A stretch of DNA of 64,000 nt. Source: Saccharothrix espanaensis DSM 44229 (GTDB lineage: Bacteria > Actinomycetota > Actinomycetes > Mycobacteriales > Pseudonocardiaceae). The stretch covers positions 3,038,001 through 3,102,000 of the forward strand of contig NC_019673.1 in assembly GCF_000328705.1 (NCBI RefSeq), read 5' to 3'. Every line of letters starts with the position of its first letter. Within the stretch, counting starts at the first letter, position 1. The position numbers were made by a program, and so were the translations under genes. The notes below the pieces were generated by a model, which saw nothing but the letters and a program-made list of their open reading frames with translations, had not been told where the DNA came from and searched no databases. Shown one piece after another: positions 35,368 through 44,558 of the stretch.

Positions 35368-36159
35368 TCAGGAAGTGTTGTCGACGGGGAGGGTGACTCG
35401 GACCGTGGTGCCCTGGCCGGGTGTTGAGGTGACGCCGACCGTGCCGCCGTGTGCGGTCACGATCGCCTCCACTATGGCCAGGCCCAGACCTGATGAGCCT
35501 CCGTTGTCGCGGCGGCGGCCGGGGTCGGCGCGGTAGAAGCGCTCGAAGACGTGCGGCAGGTGTTCGGGTTCGATCCCGTCACCGTCGTCGTGTACCGCGA
35601 TCGTCACTTCTGCGTCCTGGCGGGTGACGGTGACCGTGACCGGCGTGCCGGGTCTGGTGTGCTGGACCGCGTTTCCGACGAGGTTGCGCAGGACTTGCTG
35701 GATGCGCGGGCCGTCCGCGTCGATGACCGCTTCCGCCGCCCCGTGCAGGGTGATGACCCGGTCGGCGCTGACGACCTGGGCGTCGTCGACGACCTCGCCG
35801 GCCAGCGCGACGACGTCCACCGGCTCGCGGTCGAGCGGACGGGCCGCGTCGAGGTGGGCCAGCAACGCCAGTTCATCGACGAGCAGTCGCATCCGGCCCA
35901 CCTCGGCCTGCATTCGCTCCATGGCGTGGTCGAGTTGGGCGGGGTCATGCAGGGCGCCTTGGACGTACAGGTCGATCCAGCCCTGCATGGTCGCCAGCGG
36001 CGTGCGCAGTTCGTGGCCGGCGTCGGCGACGAAGCTGCGCAGCCGGTCCTGTGCCCGCCGCTGGGCGTCGAACGCACGCTTGACCGCGGTGGCGATGGCG
36101 GCTTCCGGCCCGGCGAGCAGCAGGACGAGGGCGAGCCGCCATCGGGAGGGCCGGTTCAT
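35368..36159 (-). CDS. Histidine kinase core lacking its sensor domain
   Basis: 263 residues. HisKA with phospho-acceptor His in VADAGHELRTPLATMQGW, N box NLVGNAVQHTRPG, G1 DDGDGIEPEHLPHVFERFYR, and G2 GSSGLGLAIVEAIV are all intact. Related OmpR-partner kinases have two membrane helices and a periplasmic domain (400-500 residues). Here a short hydrophobic start (WRLALVLLLAG) runs directly into the end of a HAMP-like helix (AVKRAFDAQRRAQDRLRSFV), as if the sensor had been deleted in frame. ATG overlaps the regulator stop (ATGA). It may be constitutive or inactive. Confidence 0.85.
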   Translation of the reverse strand: MNRPSRWRLALVLLLAGPEAAIATAVKRAFDAQRRAQDRLRSFVADAGHELRTPLATMQGWIDLYVQGALHDPAQLDHAMERMQAEVGRMRLLVDELALLAHLDAARPLDREPVDVVALAGEVVDDAQVVSADRVITLHGAAEAVIDADGPRIQQVLRNLVGNAVQHTRPGTPVTVTVTRQDAEVTIAVHDDGDGIEPEHLPHVFERFYRADPGRRRDNGGSSGLGLAIVEAIVTAHGGTVGVTSTPGQGTTVRVTLPVDNTS

Positions 36160-36836
36160 TCTTGCACCGCCCGCAGGTTGTAGCCGAACCCCCGGACGGT
36201 GTGGATCAGCGAAGGCCCGCCGAAGTCGATCTTGCGCCGCAGGTTGGAGACGAACCGCTCGACCACGCCCGTGTCGCCGCCGAAGTCGTACTGCCAGACG
36301 TGGTCAAGGATCTGGGCCTTGGAGACGACCCGCCCGGAGTTGGCCAACAGATAGCGCAGCAGCCGGAACTCGGTGGGTGAGAGCTCGACCGGGCGCCCGT
36401 TCCGGGTCACCTCGTGCCGGGCCTCGTCCATCACCAGGTCGCCGCAGCGCCACCTGTCCTCTGGTGACACCCGGCGGGAACGCCGCAGCAGCGCCTCCAG
36501 CCGCGCGGCGACCTCCACCACGTGGAACGGCTTGGTGAGGTAGTCGTCGCCACCGAGGCGCAGCCCACGCACGCGGTCATCCAGCTCGTCGCGGGCGGTC
36601 AGGAACATCACCGGCACGGTGACGCCCCGCGTGTGCAGCAAGTGCAGCAGGTCGAAACCGCTCGTGCCGGGCAGCATCACGTCGAGCACGATCGCGTCGG
36701 GCGTGCGGGCTTCTATCGCGGCCAGCGCGGCCGGCACGTCACCGACCGCCTCGACCTCGAACCCCGCGAAACGCAATGCGGCCAGCAACAGCTCCCGCAG
36801 GCCCGGGTCGTCATCCACCACCAGAATGAAGTCCAC
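36156..36836 (-). CDS. OmpR-family response regulator
   Basis: 226 residues from GTG 36836, the codon giving the family-typical N-terminus before FILVVDDDPGLREL. Receiver: DDD acidic pocket, phospho-Asp in PDAIVLDVMLPGTSGFDLL, Thr in FLTARDELDDRV, Lys in DDYLTKPF. C-terminal winged helix: LSPTEFRLLRYLLANSGRVV, SKAQILDHVWQYDF, FVSNLRRKID, HTVRGFGYNLR. Operon with the sensor-less kinase; divergent from the oxidase gene at 37061, a possible target. Confidence 0.92.
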   Translation of the reverse strand: MDFILVVDDDPGLRELLLAALRFAGFEVEAVGDVPAALAAIEARTPDAIVLDVMLPGTSGFDLLHLLHTRGVTVPVMFLTARDELDDRVRGLRLGGDDYLTKPFHVVEVAARLEALLRRSRRVSPEDRWRCGDLVMDEARHEVTRNGRPVELSPTEFRLLRYLLANSGRVVSKAQILDHVWQYDFGGDTGVVERFVSNLRRKIDFGGPSLIHTVRGFGYNLRAVQE

Positions 36837-37060
36837 CTCCCCATCACACCACCCTGGCGGAGATCGGACGATGCCCGCCGCGGTCCGGCGAGCCGTGCGT
36901 CCGTCGCCGGCGTGTCGCACCGTCCGCGTCGGGGCGGCTTGGCACACCCGAACCTGATGGTTCCCTGCCGGTTGCCTGACGGTCGCCCCGTTTCGATGGT
37001 GTGTCCGACCGGCTGCTCCTAGCGTTTTCCTTGGCACACCAACACACAGAGGGGGAAACG

Positions 37061-38674
37061 ATGTCTGGTACCACCCGTCGTGGATTCATCGCCGGCACCG
37101 CGGCCGTGGGCGGTGCCGCGCTGGTCGGAAGTCCGACCGGCGCGGCCGTGGCGATGGAGGAAGGCGTGCGCGACTCGGCCGTGATCGCGCCGCACGACGC
37201 CCGCTATGAAGACCTCGTGCTGCGCCGGACGAGCGAGCGGTTCTTCCCCCGGCCCGCGTGCTTCCGGCTGCCCACCACGACCGAGCAGGTCGTGCGCGCG
37301 GTGGACGAGGCCGTGCGGCAGGGGAAGCGGGTTACCGTCCGCAGCGGTGGGCACTGCTACGAGAACTTCGTGGGCGACGGCGCGGAGGTGATCATCGACA
37401 TGTCGGCGATGCGGCAGGTCACGTTCGACCGGCGCCGCGCCGCGTTCATGATCGAGCCCGGCGCCAGCCTGTGGTCGGTGTTCGAACGGCTCTACCTCGG
37501 TTGGGGTGTCACGATCCCCGGTGGGCAGTGCGGGGGCGTGGCCGCGGGCGGCCACATCCAAGGTGGCGGTTACGGTTCGCTGTCCCGACAGTTCGGCTCG
37601 GTGGTGGACCACCTCTACGCCGTGGAAGTCGTCGTGGTGGACCGCTCGGGACGGGCACGGGCGGTGGTCGCCACCCGGGAACCGGGCGACGACAACCGCG
37701 ACCTGTGGTGGGCGCACACGGGAGGCGGGGGCGGGAACTTCGGCGTGGTCACCCGGTATTGGTTGCGTTCGCCCGGTGCCAACGGCAACGATCCCTCCCG
37801 CCTGTTGCCGAAGCCTCCCGCTACGACCCTGGGCGCGACCCTCTGGTGGAGTTGGCGGGATGTCACCGAAGAGTCGTTCCACCGTCTGCTGCGCAACTAC
37901 GGCGAGTGGCACGAGCGGAACAGTGCGCCCGACTCGCGTTACGCCAGCCTCTTCAGCCCGTTGCTGATCACCCGGCGCAACACCGGCGCCGACCCCGGCG
38001 GATTCGCCATGGTGCCCGCGTTGGACGGGAGCCTGCCCGACGCCGACCGGCTGCTGCGCGACTACCTCGCGGAGGTCACCGAGGGCGTCCCCGGCACGAT
38101 CACGGTAACGCCGCCCCATCGGCTGCCGTGGCTGGCGGCGGTGAAGGCCGGGTCGCTGAGCCAGTCCGACGAATCCGGGATGTTCAAGGCGAAAGCAGCC
38201 TACCTGCGCAGGCGATTCACCGACGAGCAGATCAGGACCGCCTACACCCACCTGACGAGCACCGACCACGACAACGAACGCGCACTGCTGCTGCTGGTCT
38301 CCTACGGCGGCAAGGTCAACACCGTGGCGCCCGACGCGACCGCCTTGTCCCAGCGGGACAGCATCATGAAAGTGATCTACACCGTCACCTGGACCGATCC
38401 GAATCGCGAGCAGGCGAACCTCGACTGGATCCGACGCTGGTACAGCGCCATGTACCGGGACACCGGAGGCGTGCCGGTCCCGAACAGCGTGAACGACGGC
38501 TCCTACATCAACTACCCGGACGTCGACACCACCGATCCGAAGTGGAACAAATCCGGAATCCCTTGGCACACCCTGTACTACAAGGACAACTACCGCAGGT
38601 TGCAGCAGGTCAAGCAGCGCTGGGACCCGCGCGACGTGTTCCACCACGCCATGTCGATCACGCTGCCGCACTAG
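37061..38674 (+). CDS. Exported berberine-bridge-type FAD oxidase
   Basis: 537 residues. N-terminal twin-arginine signal (TTRRGFIAGTAAVGGAALVG). FAD-binding PCMH domain with VTVRSGGHCYENF (His near 98) and TIPGGQCGGVAAGGHIQGGG (Cys near 157), the His/Cys pair of bicovalently flavinylated oxidases. C-terminal berberine-bridge segment: NDGSYINYPDVD, LYYKDNYRRLQQVKQRWDPR. Secreted relatives oxidise carbohydrates (glucooligosaccharide oxidases) or natural products; the substrate is unknown. ATG follows GAGGGGG. Confidence 0.9.
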   Translation: MSGTTRRGFIAGTAAVGGAALVGSPTGAAVAMEEGVRDSAVIAPHDARYEDLVLRRTSERFFPRPACFRLPTTTEQVVRAVDEAVRQGKRVTVRSGGHCYENFVGDGAEVIIDMSAMRQVTFDRRRAAFMIEPGASLWSVFERLYLGWGVTIPGGQCGGVAAGGHIQGGGYGSLSRQFGSVVDHLYAVEVVVVDRSGRARAVVATREPGDDNRDLWWAHTGGGGGNFGVVTRYWLRSPGANGNDPSRLLPKPPATTLGATLWWSWRDVTEESFHRLLRNYGEWHERNSAPDSRYASLFSPLLITRRNTGADPGGFAMVPALDGSLPDADRLLRDYLAEVTEGVPGTITVTPPHRLPWLAAVKAGSLSQSDESGMFKAKAAYLRRRFTDEQIRTAYTHLTSTDHDNERALLLLVSYGGKVNTVAPDATALSQRDSIMKVIYTVTWTDPNREQANLDWIRRWYSAMYRDTGGVPVPNSVNDGSYINYPDVDTTDPKWNKSGIPWHTLYYKDNYRRLQQVKQRWDPRDVFHHAMSITLPH

Positions 38675-38717
38675 ACCAGGCGCTGCCCTGCAGGTGATCG
38701 GTGCAGAACGAGTTGGG

Positions 38718-38930
38718 GTGTTGTCGGCACGCCTGGAACCGCTGATCCCGGTGTGCCCACGACACTTCCGTCCCCCCGGCCGCAAGCGTGCCGCCGACCG
38801 GGCCACCCTGGAGGGCATCCTGTACGCGGTGCGCACCGGCATCGGCGCTGAAGCCGGCTGTCCGCAGCGCTGTTCGGCGCCTCGGGTGCGACGTGTCGGC
38901 GGCGGCCGGCCGAGGGGCACTCGGGGGTGC
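38718..38930 (+). mobile_element. IS5-family transposase N-terminal remnant
   Basis: VLSARLEPLIPVCPRHFRPP, GRKRAADRATLEGILYAVRT and GIG are the first ~55 residues of an IS5-type transposase similar to the remnant at 18361-18720. Homology decays after that. Confidence 0.65.
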
Positions 38931-40037
38931 TCAATGCGGCGCTGTCGCCACCATGACGCCGCAAGCGCTGTTGTCGTTGCCTGAGAAGAAAGAAGCGAGT
39001 TCCCTGCCTTGCTCGGCGACGGCGGTGTGCTCGGCCCTGGTGAACGGGCGCAGCGGCGTGACCGTCACGGTTCCTTTCGTCGCCGTCCACGTGCCGGCGA
39101 CGCGACCGTCGACCAGGACGAAGCGTGCGCCGGTGACCGAGAGGCCGCGGTGGGCGTCGTCGATGATCCGGCCGCGGTCGTGGTAGCCGAGCACCGCATT
39201 GTCGAAGGCGGGGAGGAACCGGACGGGGGCGGGCGTGTCCGGGTCCGGCCGCGGCGCGTCGGGGAGGTCGAGCAGTTGCCTGCCCCGTTCGTCGCGGAAG
39301 GTCACCAGCTTCTCGCGGATCGCCGCGACCGCGCCGGGCAGTCCGGCGAGCCCGCACCAGGCGCGCACATCGGCCGCAGTGGCAGGCCCGAAAGCGGCCA
39401 GGTAGCGCATGACCAGTGTTTCGCCGACCGGGTCGGTGCCGTCCGGGGCCGGCGGGTCGATCTCCCGGCCCAGCCAGGAGGCGAGCGACGCCGTACGTGC
39501 GCCCGCCTTCGTCCGCCAGAGCCCGCGCGGTGGCAACTGGACAGTCGGGACGAGGGCGACGACCGCCATCTCGCCCAGCGCCCGCGGTCCGGCGGCAGGC
39601 CACCGCGCGGCAAGTATCCGACCGACTTCGGGCATCGTGCGGGGTTCGTCCTCGGCGAACACCACCCGGGCCGCCGCCGCGAGTTCTTCGAGGTCCACCC
39701 CGTCGAACTCGTGGCGGTAGACGCCGAGTACCCGTTGGCGCAGCATGAGTTCGTGGCGGGCGCGCCACTCCACGGCGTCCCGGGCAGTGACCAGGTGAAC
39801 GGTGCGGCGCATGAGGTGGGTCCGCACTACAGGACGCCCGGTCAACAGATGGTCCAGTGTCGCCGGGTCGAACGCGTGCAGCCGTGACCAGAGACCCACG
39901 AACGGTTCTTGAGGTTCCTGCGCTTGCATACCGCACAGGTGCGCCACGGCGTCGAGCACCGGCAGTTCGACACGCTCGAGCAGTAGCTGCCGGGCGAGCG
40001 TCGTCCGGTTGAGCGCCCGGGTGCTCAGCACCGTCAT
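38931..40037 (-). CDS. Winged-helix DNA-binding domain protein (HTH_42/YcaQ-like)
   Basis: 368 residues. CGMQAQEPQEPFVGLWSRLH, VVRTHLMRRTVHLVTARDAV, VMRYLAAFGPATAADVRAWC, VRFLPAFDNAVLGYHDRGRI and VDGRVAGTW are the conserved blocks of the actinobacterial winged-helix family related to YcaQ/AlkX-type DNA glycosylases. Catalytic activity of this branch is not established. ATG 40037; the aldo/keto reductase stop lies two bases upstream, suggesting an operon. Confidence 0.85.
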   Translation of the reverse strand: MTVLSTRALNRTTLARQLLLERVELPVLDAVAHLCGMQAQEPQEPFVGLWSRLHAFDPATLDHLLTGRPVVRTHLMRRTVHLVTARDAVEWRARHELMLRQRVLGVYRHEFDGVDLEELAAAARVVFAEDEPRTMPEVGRILAARWPAAGPRALGEMAVVALVPTVQLPPRGLWRTKAGARTASLASWLGREIDPPAPDGTDPVGETLVMRYLAAFGPATAADVRAWCGLAGLPGAVAAIREKLVTFRDERGRQLLDLPDAPRPDPDTPAPVRFLPAFDNAVLGYHDRGRIIDDAHRGLSVTGARFVLVDGRVAGTWTATKGTVTVTPLRPFTRAEHTAVAEQGRELASFFSGNDNSACGVMVATAPH

Positions 40038-40039
40038 CG

Positions 40040-41071
40040 TCAGCCCGCTGCCCGTTCAGCGGCGTGGCGACGGCGCAACGCCGGGTCTTCGAGAGCCGGT
40101 GGTGTGTAGGAGATGTCGAGCGGGCCGAGGTCGGTGCCCGGCGGCACGATCCGGTCGATCCGGTCGAGCACCTCGTCGTCCAGGGTGGTGGTGGCGCCGG
40201 CCAGCAGGTCCTCGAGCTGCTGCATGGTCCGCGGGCCGATGATCGCGGCGGTGACGCCGGGGTGGGTCACGGCGAAGGCCATCGCCAGGTGGGTCAGCGA
40301 GAGGCCGGCGTCCTGGGCCAGGGGAAGCAGTTCCTCCACCGCGTCGCGCTTGCGCTCGTCGGTCATGTGCCGGGGCACCCAGTGCATCTTCTGCGGGTCC
40401 TGCACCGGGTCGCCCTTGCGGTAGCGGCCGGTGAGCAGGCCCATCGCCAGCGGGCTCCAGACCAGCACACCCATGCCGAAGCGCGAGCAGGTGGGCAGGA
40501 TCTCGCGCTCGATGCCGCGGTTGAGGATGGAGTACGTCGGCTGCTCGGTGCGGAAGCGCTGCAACCCGCGGCGGTCTGCGACCCACTGCGCCTCGACGAT
40601 CTCCGAGACCGGCAGGTTGGACGAACCGATGGCGCGGACCTTGCCGCTGCGGACCAGGTCGGTCAGTGCGGACAGGCTTTCTTCAAGATCGGTCCCCGGG
40701 TCGGGGTGGTGGATTTGGTAGAGGTCGATGTGGTCGGTTTGCAGGCGCCGCAGCGAGTGCTCGACCTCGCTGATGATCCAGCGCCGCGAGCTGCCGCGGC
40801 GGTTGGGGTCGTCTCCCATCGGGCCGTTGACCTTCGTGGCCAGCACCACGTCATCGCGACGCCCCCGAAGCGCGGCGCCCACGATCTCCTCGGAGACCCC
40901 GTGGGGGCCGTAGACGTCGGCGGTGTCGACGAAGTTGATTCCAGCGTCCAACGCCCGGTGGATGATCCGGGCGCAGTCATCACGGTCGGGGTTGCCGATG
41001 CCGAAGTTCATGGTGCCGAGGCAGTAGGGGCTGACCTGGATCCCCGTACGGCCGAGTGGGCGCGTCCTCAT
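40040..41071 (-). CDS. Aldo/keto reductase
   Basis: 343 residues, TIM-barrel NADPH-dependent reductase. Signature blocks: LGRTGIQVSPYCLGTMNFG, catalytic Asp/Tyr in NFVDTADVYGPHGVSEEIVG, Lys in VVLATKVNG, His in IDLYQIHHPDPGT, and cofactor loop VTAAIIGPRTMQQLEDLL. ATG 41071 follows AGGA at a long distance. Its downstream partner is the winged-helix gene. Probably reduces aldehydes or ketones of unknown origin. Confidence 0.92.
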   Translation of the reverse strand: MRTRPLGRTGIQVSPYCLGTMNFGIGNPDRDDCARIIHRALDAGINFVDTADVYGPHGVSEEIVGAALRGRRDDVVLATKVNGPMGDDPNRRGSSRRWIISEVEHSLRRLQTDHIDLYQIHHPDPGTDLEESLSALTDLVRSGKVRAIGSSNLPVSEIVEAQWVADRRGLQRFRTEQPTYSILNRGIEREILPTCSRFGMGVLVWSPLAMGLLTGRYRKGDPVQDPQKMHWVPRHMTDERKRDAVEELLPLAQDAGLSLTHLAMAFAVTHPGVTAAIIGPRTMQQLEDLLAGATTTLDDEVLDRIDRIVPPGTDLGPLDISYTPPALEDPALRRRHAAERAAG

Positions 41072-41188
41072 TGCGGTGGTGTCCTAACAGTGTGGGCGGT
41101 GGCTGTGGCCAGGGAAGACCACTCGCGGCGAGGGCGAACGCCGCTCCATACGCCCACTGTCTCAGCGGAAGCGGCCTGTTTACGTCCG

Positions 41189-41400
41189 CTACTCGACGCC
41201 CGCAAGTGATCCCGTCGGTGCCGGATTCTCGGCGCCGGACAGCGTCGGCACGTCGTCCTCGAACCAGGAGTAGCGGAAACCGGGGGTGGGCGGCCAGCGG
41301 TACACCTCCACCCCGGCCGCGACGAGCAGTGAAACGTGCTGCGTCAGCAGTCTGACTTCCCCAGTGGGAAGTGCAGCTCGAGCCCCGCGTAGATAGCCCT
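41189..41400 (-). pseudogene. Possible glycosyltransferase fragment
   Basis: LPTGEVRLLTQHVSLLVAAG, VEVYRWPPTPGFRYSWFEDD, VPTLSG read as a coherent protein segment resembling the N-terminal region of some actinobacterial GT-B glycosyltransferases. There is no start, and it ends after about 60 residues. The family call is from memory and weak. Confidence 0.3.
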
Positions 41401-41625
41401 GCCCGACACAACCCCCCCCGCATCGCACACCGCGAGCCCGGTCGAACTGGACCTCGACCATGATCGCAGTCGGCCTGCAACGGCCTCCGCAAGGCGCAAG
41501 CTGGTGGGCTGTCCGCCCGAAGGCGTGGTGCGACGGCCTGCCCGGACAGGCAGCCGTCACCGGACCACTCGCCACCCTGGGTTACGTCTATTTACCGATG
41601 ACCGCTGTCGAGGGCTGGGCCGGTG

Positions 41626-42054
41626 TCAGAACCACTCGTTGCCCCGTTCGGCGGCCTGGGTGTCGGTCTCGGCCGTCGCACGGTGGGTCAGCACGGCCAC
41701 CGCCTCCTCCAGGCCGCGCTGGACGTCCGGTCCGCCCGCGCGCTCGGTGTGCAGGGTGATGGCGACCTCGCTCCGCCCTGCGCCGTGGTCGGACACGGTC
41801 AGCTCGCCGTGGTAGTCGTCCTCACCAGGCGTGCCCCAGGACAGGGTGTGCCGGTCGCGGTCCACGCGCAGCCACCCCTCGGCCGTGATGTGCTTGCCGC
41901 CCACGTCCGCCTCGACGTGCACCCGGTCTCCGCCCACCGGCTCGACCTCGGTCAACTTCGGCATGTACTGGGGCAGGGTGCGGGGGTCGGCGAGGAAGTC
42001 GAACAGCCGGTCCGCGGGCAGGTCCACCTCGGCTTGGTGCGTGTAGCTGGCCAC
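41626..42054 (-). CDS. SRPBCC (START-like) family protein
   Basis: 142 residues from GTG 42054 (GGGAGCGG upstream). VDLPADRLFDFLADPRTLPQ, VHVEADVGGKHITAEGWLRV, LSWGTPGEDDYHGELTV and RGLEEAVAVLTHR give the helix-grip fold of the polyketide-cyclase/SRPBCC superfamily. Binds a hydrophobic ligand in known relatives; ligand and role unknown here. It appears to be a single gene. Confidence 0.85.
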   Translation of the reverse strand: MASYTHQAEVDLPADRLFDFLADPRTLPQYMPKLTEVEPVGGDRVHVEADVGGKHITAEGWLRVDRDRHTLSWGTPGEDDYHGELTVSDHGAGRSEVAITLHTERAGGPDVQRGLEEAVAVLTHRATAETDTQAAERGNEWF

Positions 42055-42550
42055 GAGTCCGCTCCCTTGACGTTCGGTGCTGTGGAACCGTCGGGTACCC
42101 GGACAGTTGGGCTCCACACGCCACCATCGGGTCAGCCGAGGGTGCCCAACACTCAAACTTCCGCAACTTACTCAACGGCCTCCTGAGTCTCGCTGTCGCT
42201 CAAACCTCTTCGGCTTTCTTGCACACGAATGATGAGCTTCTGGACAGGTTCGCTCGGCTCCACTCCGCCGTTCCGATCAACGAAGCGGAGGGGTCGATTC
42301 CCATCGACTTCACCTCACCCGCGGTTCAGCGGCGGGTGAGTCGAGGGTATAAACAGCTGACCACCGAGCCGGATGAAGGTCAGATAAAGCAGTCGTGACG
42401 CCTCACCTCACGATCATGCCCTGGACGCTCAGGGTGCGGGATCGTCGCAGCTCAGCGTTCCGGTGCAGAGTTTTGGTACCTCATCGGAAGCCTTTGCGGA
42501 GTCCTTTCTGCCGGGGCGCGGGAGCCGTCGAGTGATAGCGACTCGGCTGT
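42055..42550. other. Intergenic stretch with an open but start-less frame
   Basis: Between about 42130 and 42397 the plus strand has an open frame (HTNDELLDRFARLHSAVPIN, SIPIDFTSPAVQRRVSRGYK) without ATG or GTG start and with lower GC. It may be the tail of a lost gene. No family recognised. Confidence 0.35.
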
Positions 42551-42982
42551 TCATCCCACGGCGATGCCGCGGGCCTTGAGGATGTCCTCGGCGCCGGGGG
42601 CGGCCATCATGGCCTCGTCGCCGCCGTGGATCACGCGGAGGTTGGGCAGCAGGGCGAGGTCGTCCAGTGAGGTGACGTCGAAGAGGTCGTCCTCTCCGTC
42701 CCAGAACGGCGAGCACTGGTGGTAGATCTCCAGGCCGCCGTCGGTGGTCAGTTCATCCACGGCGGCCAATTGGTCGGGGGTGATCTCCAAGTCGGTGAAG
42801 TACTGGCGGGCTTCCTCGAGGACGGTGTACAGCAGGTCCTGTTCGTACAGGTACTTCCACAGGTCGCCGGTGGCGCCCTTGGCGTGGAGAACGTCGGCGA
42901 TCCGGAAACGGGGCTGGATCACCTTGTCCTGGTACATGAGCTTGTCGATGACCAGCAGCTTGAAGTTGAAGTCGCGGAACAT
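42551..42982 (-). CDS. DUF6892-type protein
   Basis: 143 residues starting MFRDFNFKLLVIDKLMYQDK. ITPDQLAAVDELTTDGGLEI, YHQCSPFWDGEDDLFDVTSL and LPNLRVIH follow the pattern of a family common next to hypothetical or toxin-related genes in bacteria. No catalytic motif evident. Start ATG 42982. DUF number given from memory. Confidence 0.65.
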   Translation of the reverse strand: MFRDFNFKLLVIDKLMYQDKVIQPRFRIADVLHAKGATGDLWKYLYEQDLLYTVLEEARQYFTDLEITPDQLAAVDELTTDGGLEIYHQCSPFWDGEDDLFDVTSLDDLALLPNLRVIHGGDEAMMAAPGAEDILKARGIAVG

Positions 42983-43161
42983 GCCCCACTATCTACCAGA
43001 CCGCCCCGACAATGCGGGCAGTCAACACCGCCTCCTGATCGGCGAATCGTGCACACTGACGCCCGCCCCGGCGGACAAGTCGGGCTGACTGCCGACCAGG
43101 CGGCGCCCCTCTGCGGACTCCGTCTGGCCAGTACGTGCGGGCGGGGTCCCCGTTCTGGACA

Positions 43162-43199
43162 CCGACCGACGTCACCACGGCCGTGGTGACGTCGGTCGG
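43162..43199. repeat. Perfect 38-bp palindrome
   Basis: Two 19-bp arms, the left one being CCGACCGACGTCACCACGG, meet without any spacer. No T run follows and no gene end is close on the right, so it is not an ordinary terminator. Confidence 0.9.
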
Positions 43200-44273
43200 C
43201 ACAGCAGCACTGGTCAGCACGCTGCCGCTGGCACCGGTCCGGGTGTCGTTCCGCTGTCATATGAGCCATTCGAGGTCGGACCGGGTAGCGCTTCTGAGCT
43301 TGTCTTTCAGACGGTTCGACTTGGTTGGTGCACGTTCGTGGTGGGCGGGTCTGGTGTATGCCTGGCCGATGGCCAGGGCGCGTCCGACGTCGGAGCGTTG
43401 TGCCGCAACGCGGTTCCTCGTTCCGGAAGGTCTTCCCGGTCCGGGTGGGACAGGTTTCGGTGTCGCCACTGGGCGGGCGACGGTCGGGTGGAGGTGCGGA
43501 ACCCGCGCCGGACGTGGGCCGGGAGTCAATCGGGCAGGTTTGGTTTGCTGGAATCGGTATGGTTCCCGTTTCCTGCCTGATTCGGTGCTGCTCCGGGATG
43601 ATGTGTGCGGAGTGCGCGGGGAGCACGTGGGAGCGGGTTGTAGCAGTATGGGAGGCGTTGGATTTGTCGGTCGGTGCTGAATCGCGTCCAGCGGCTCCTG
43701 ATGGTCGGGCTCTCGTGCGGTGCGGCTTCTTCACGCACAGCCGTCGAGCGCGTCGTGCTGCCGTGCGGTCTCTATCGTCAACTTTCTTGGCCGGTTCGGA
43801 CCACCCGGTCATCGCCAACCTGCCCTGGCTGCTGCCACTGGTCATCGTGGCGGGCCTGGGGACGGCCTGGTGGCTGCGTCGCAACTGGCCGTCGGTCTAC
43901 GAGGCGCTGGGCGCCGACCTGGAACGCGACCCGACCCCGTCGGACCGCGTGCCGGCGGAACCACCGACTGACTCCGGGCTCCGGCCGGTCGGCACGCGGT
44001 CCAGCGGGCTGCGGACCGACCGGCCGCAGGGGCGGGACCTGGTTGCCGGCCTGTGTTTCCGTTTTGATGACTCGGATTCCGGCTGCACTTACGGTCTGGT
44101 ATCCGGCAAATGGTCGCCGATTCCCTGTGGCGTGGGGAATTCTCGCCATCGGCGGGCGTTCGGTCCACGGCGGACGGCGGATCGCCCCGCTGTCGAAGAG
44201 GTCAGGGAACGCGGTCGGCCCTTGCCCGAAACGGCCGTTTCGGACGGGTTGTCGGACTGTCAGGATCGCCGTC
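43200..44273. other. Degraded stretch with one possible membrane segment
   Basis: Around 43795-44050 the plus strand encodes VIANLPWLLPLVIVAGLGTA, WWLRRNWPSVYEALGADLER, a plausible membrane helix plus cytoplasmic tail, but the frame has no credible start and no family match. The rest holds overlapping shadow frames. Confidence 0.4.
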
Positions 44274-44558
44274 ATGAGACCACTCATCCTGTCGGCCGCG
44301 GTCTTCGCGGCCATGCTGCTGCCGGTTTCCGCCGCCTCCGCCGCCGACTACACGGTGCCCCGTGCCGCGTCGGGATCCGCGACCACGCGGAGCCCCAACT
44401 CGGCCATCGAATCCGCCGGCGCCAGCGCGCGCGGCGCCGTTCTGGCGGCCGGCGTCGACTGCGTGGGCTGGCGCTACAAGATTCTCAGGCTTGAGGAGCT
44501 GCCGAGCGTCGCCCTGTACTCGGCCACCGTGGAGGCGAGCGCGATCTGCGTGAGCTGA
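44274..44558 (+). CDS. Small secreted protein
   Basis: 94 residues from ATG 44274 (AGGATCGCC upstream). The signal peptide is MRPLILSAAVFAAMLLPVSA, followed by SAADYT. The mature ~68 residues contain two Cys (AGVDCVGWRY and ASAICVS), likely a disulfide. No family recognised; small exported proteins of this type are common in actinobacteria. Confidence 0.6.
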   Translation: MRPLILSAAVFAAMLLPVSAASAADYTVPRAASGSATTRSPNSAIESAGASARGAVLAAGVDCVGWRYKILRLEELPSVALYSATVEASAICVS

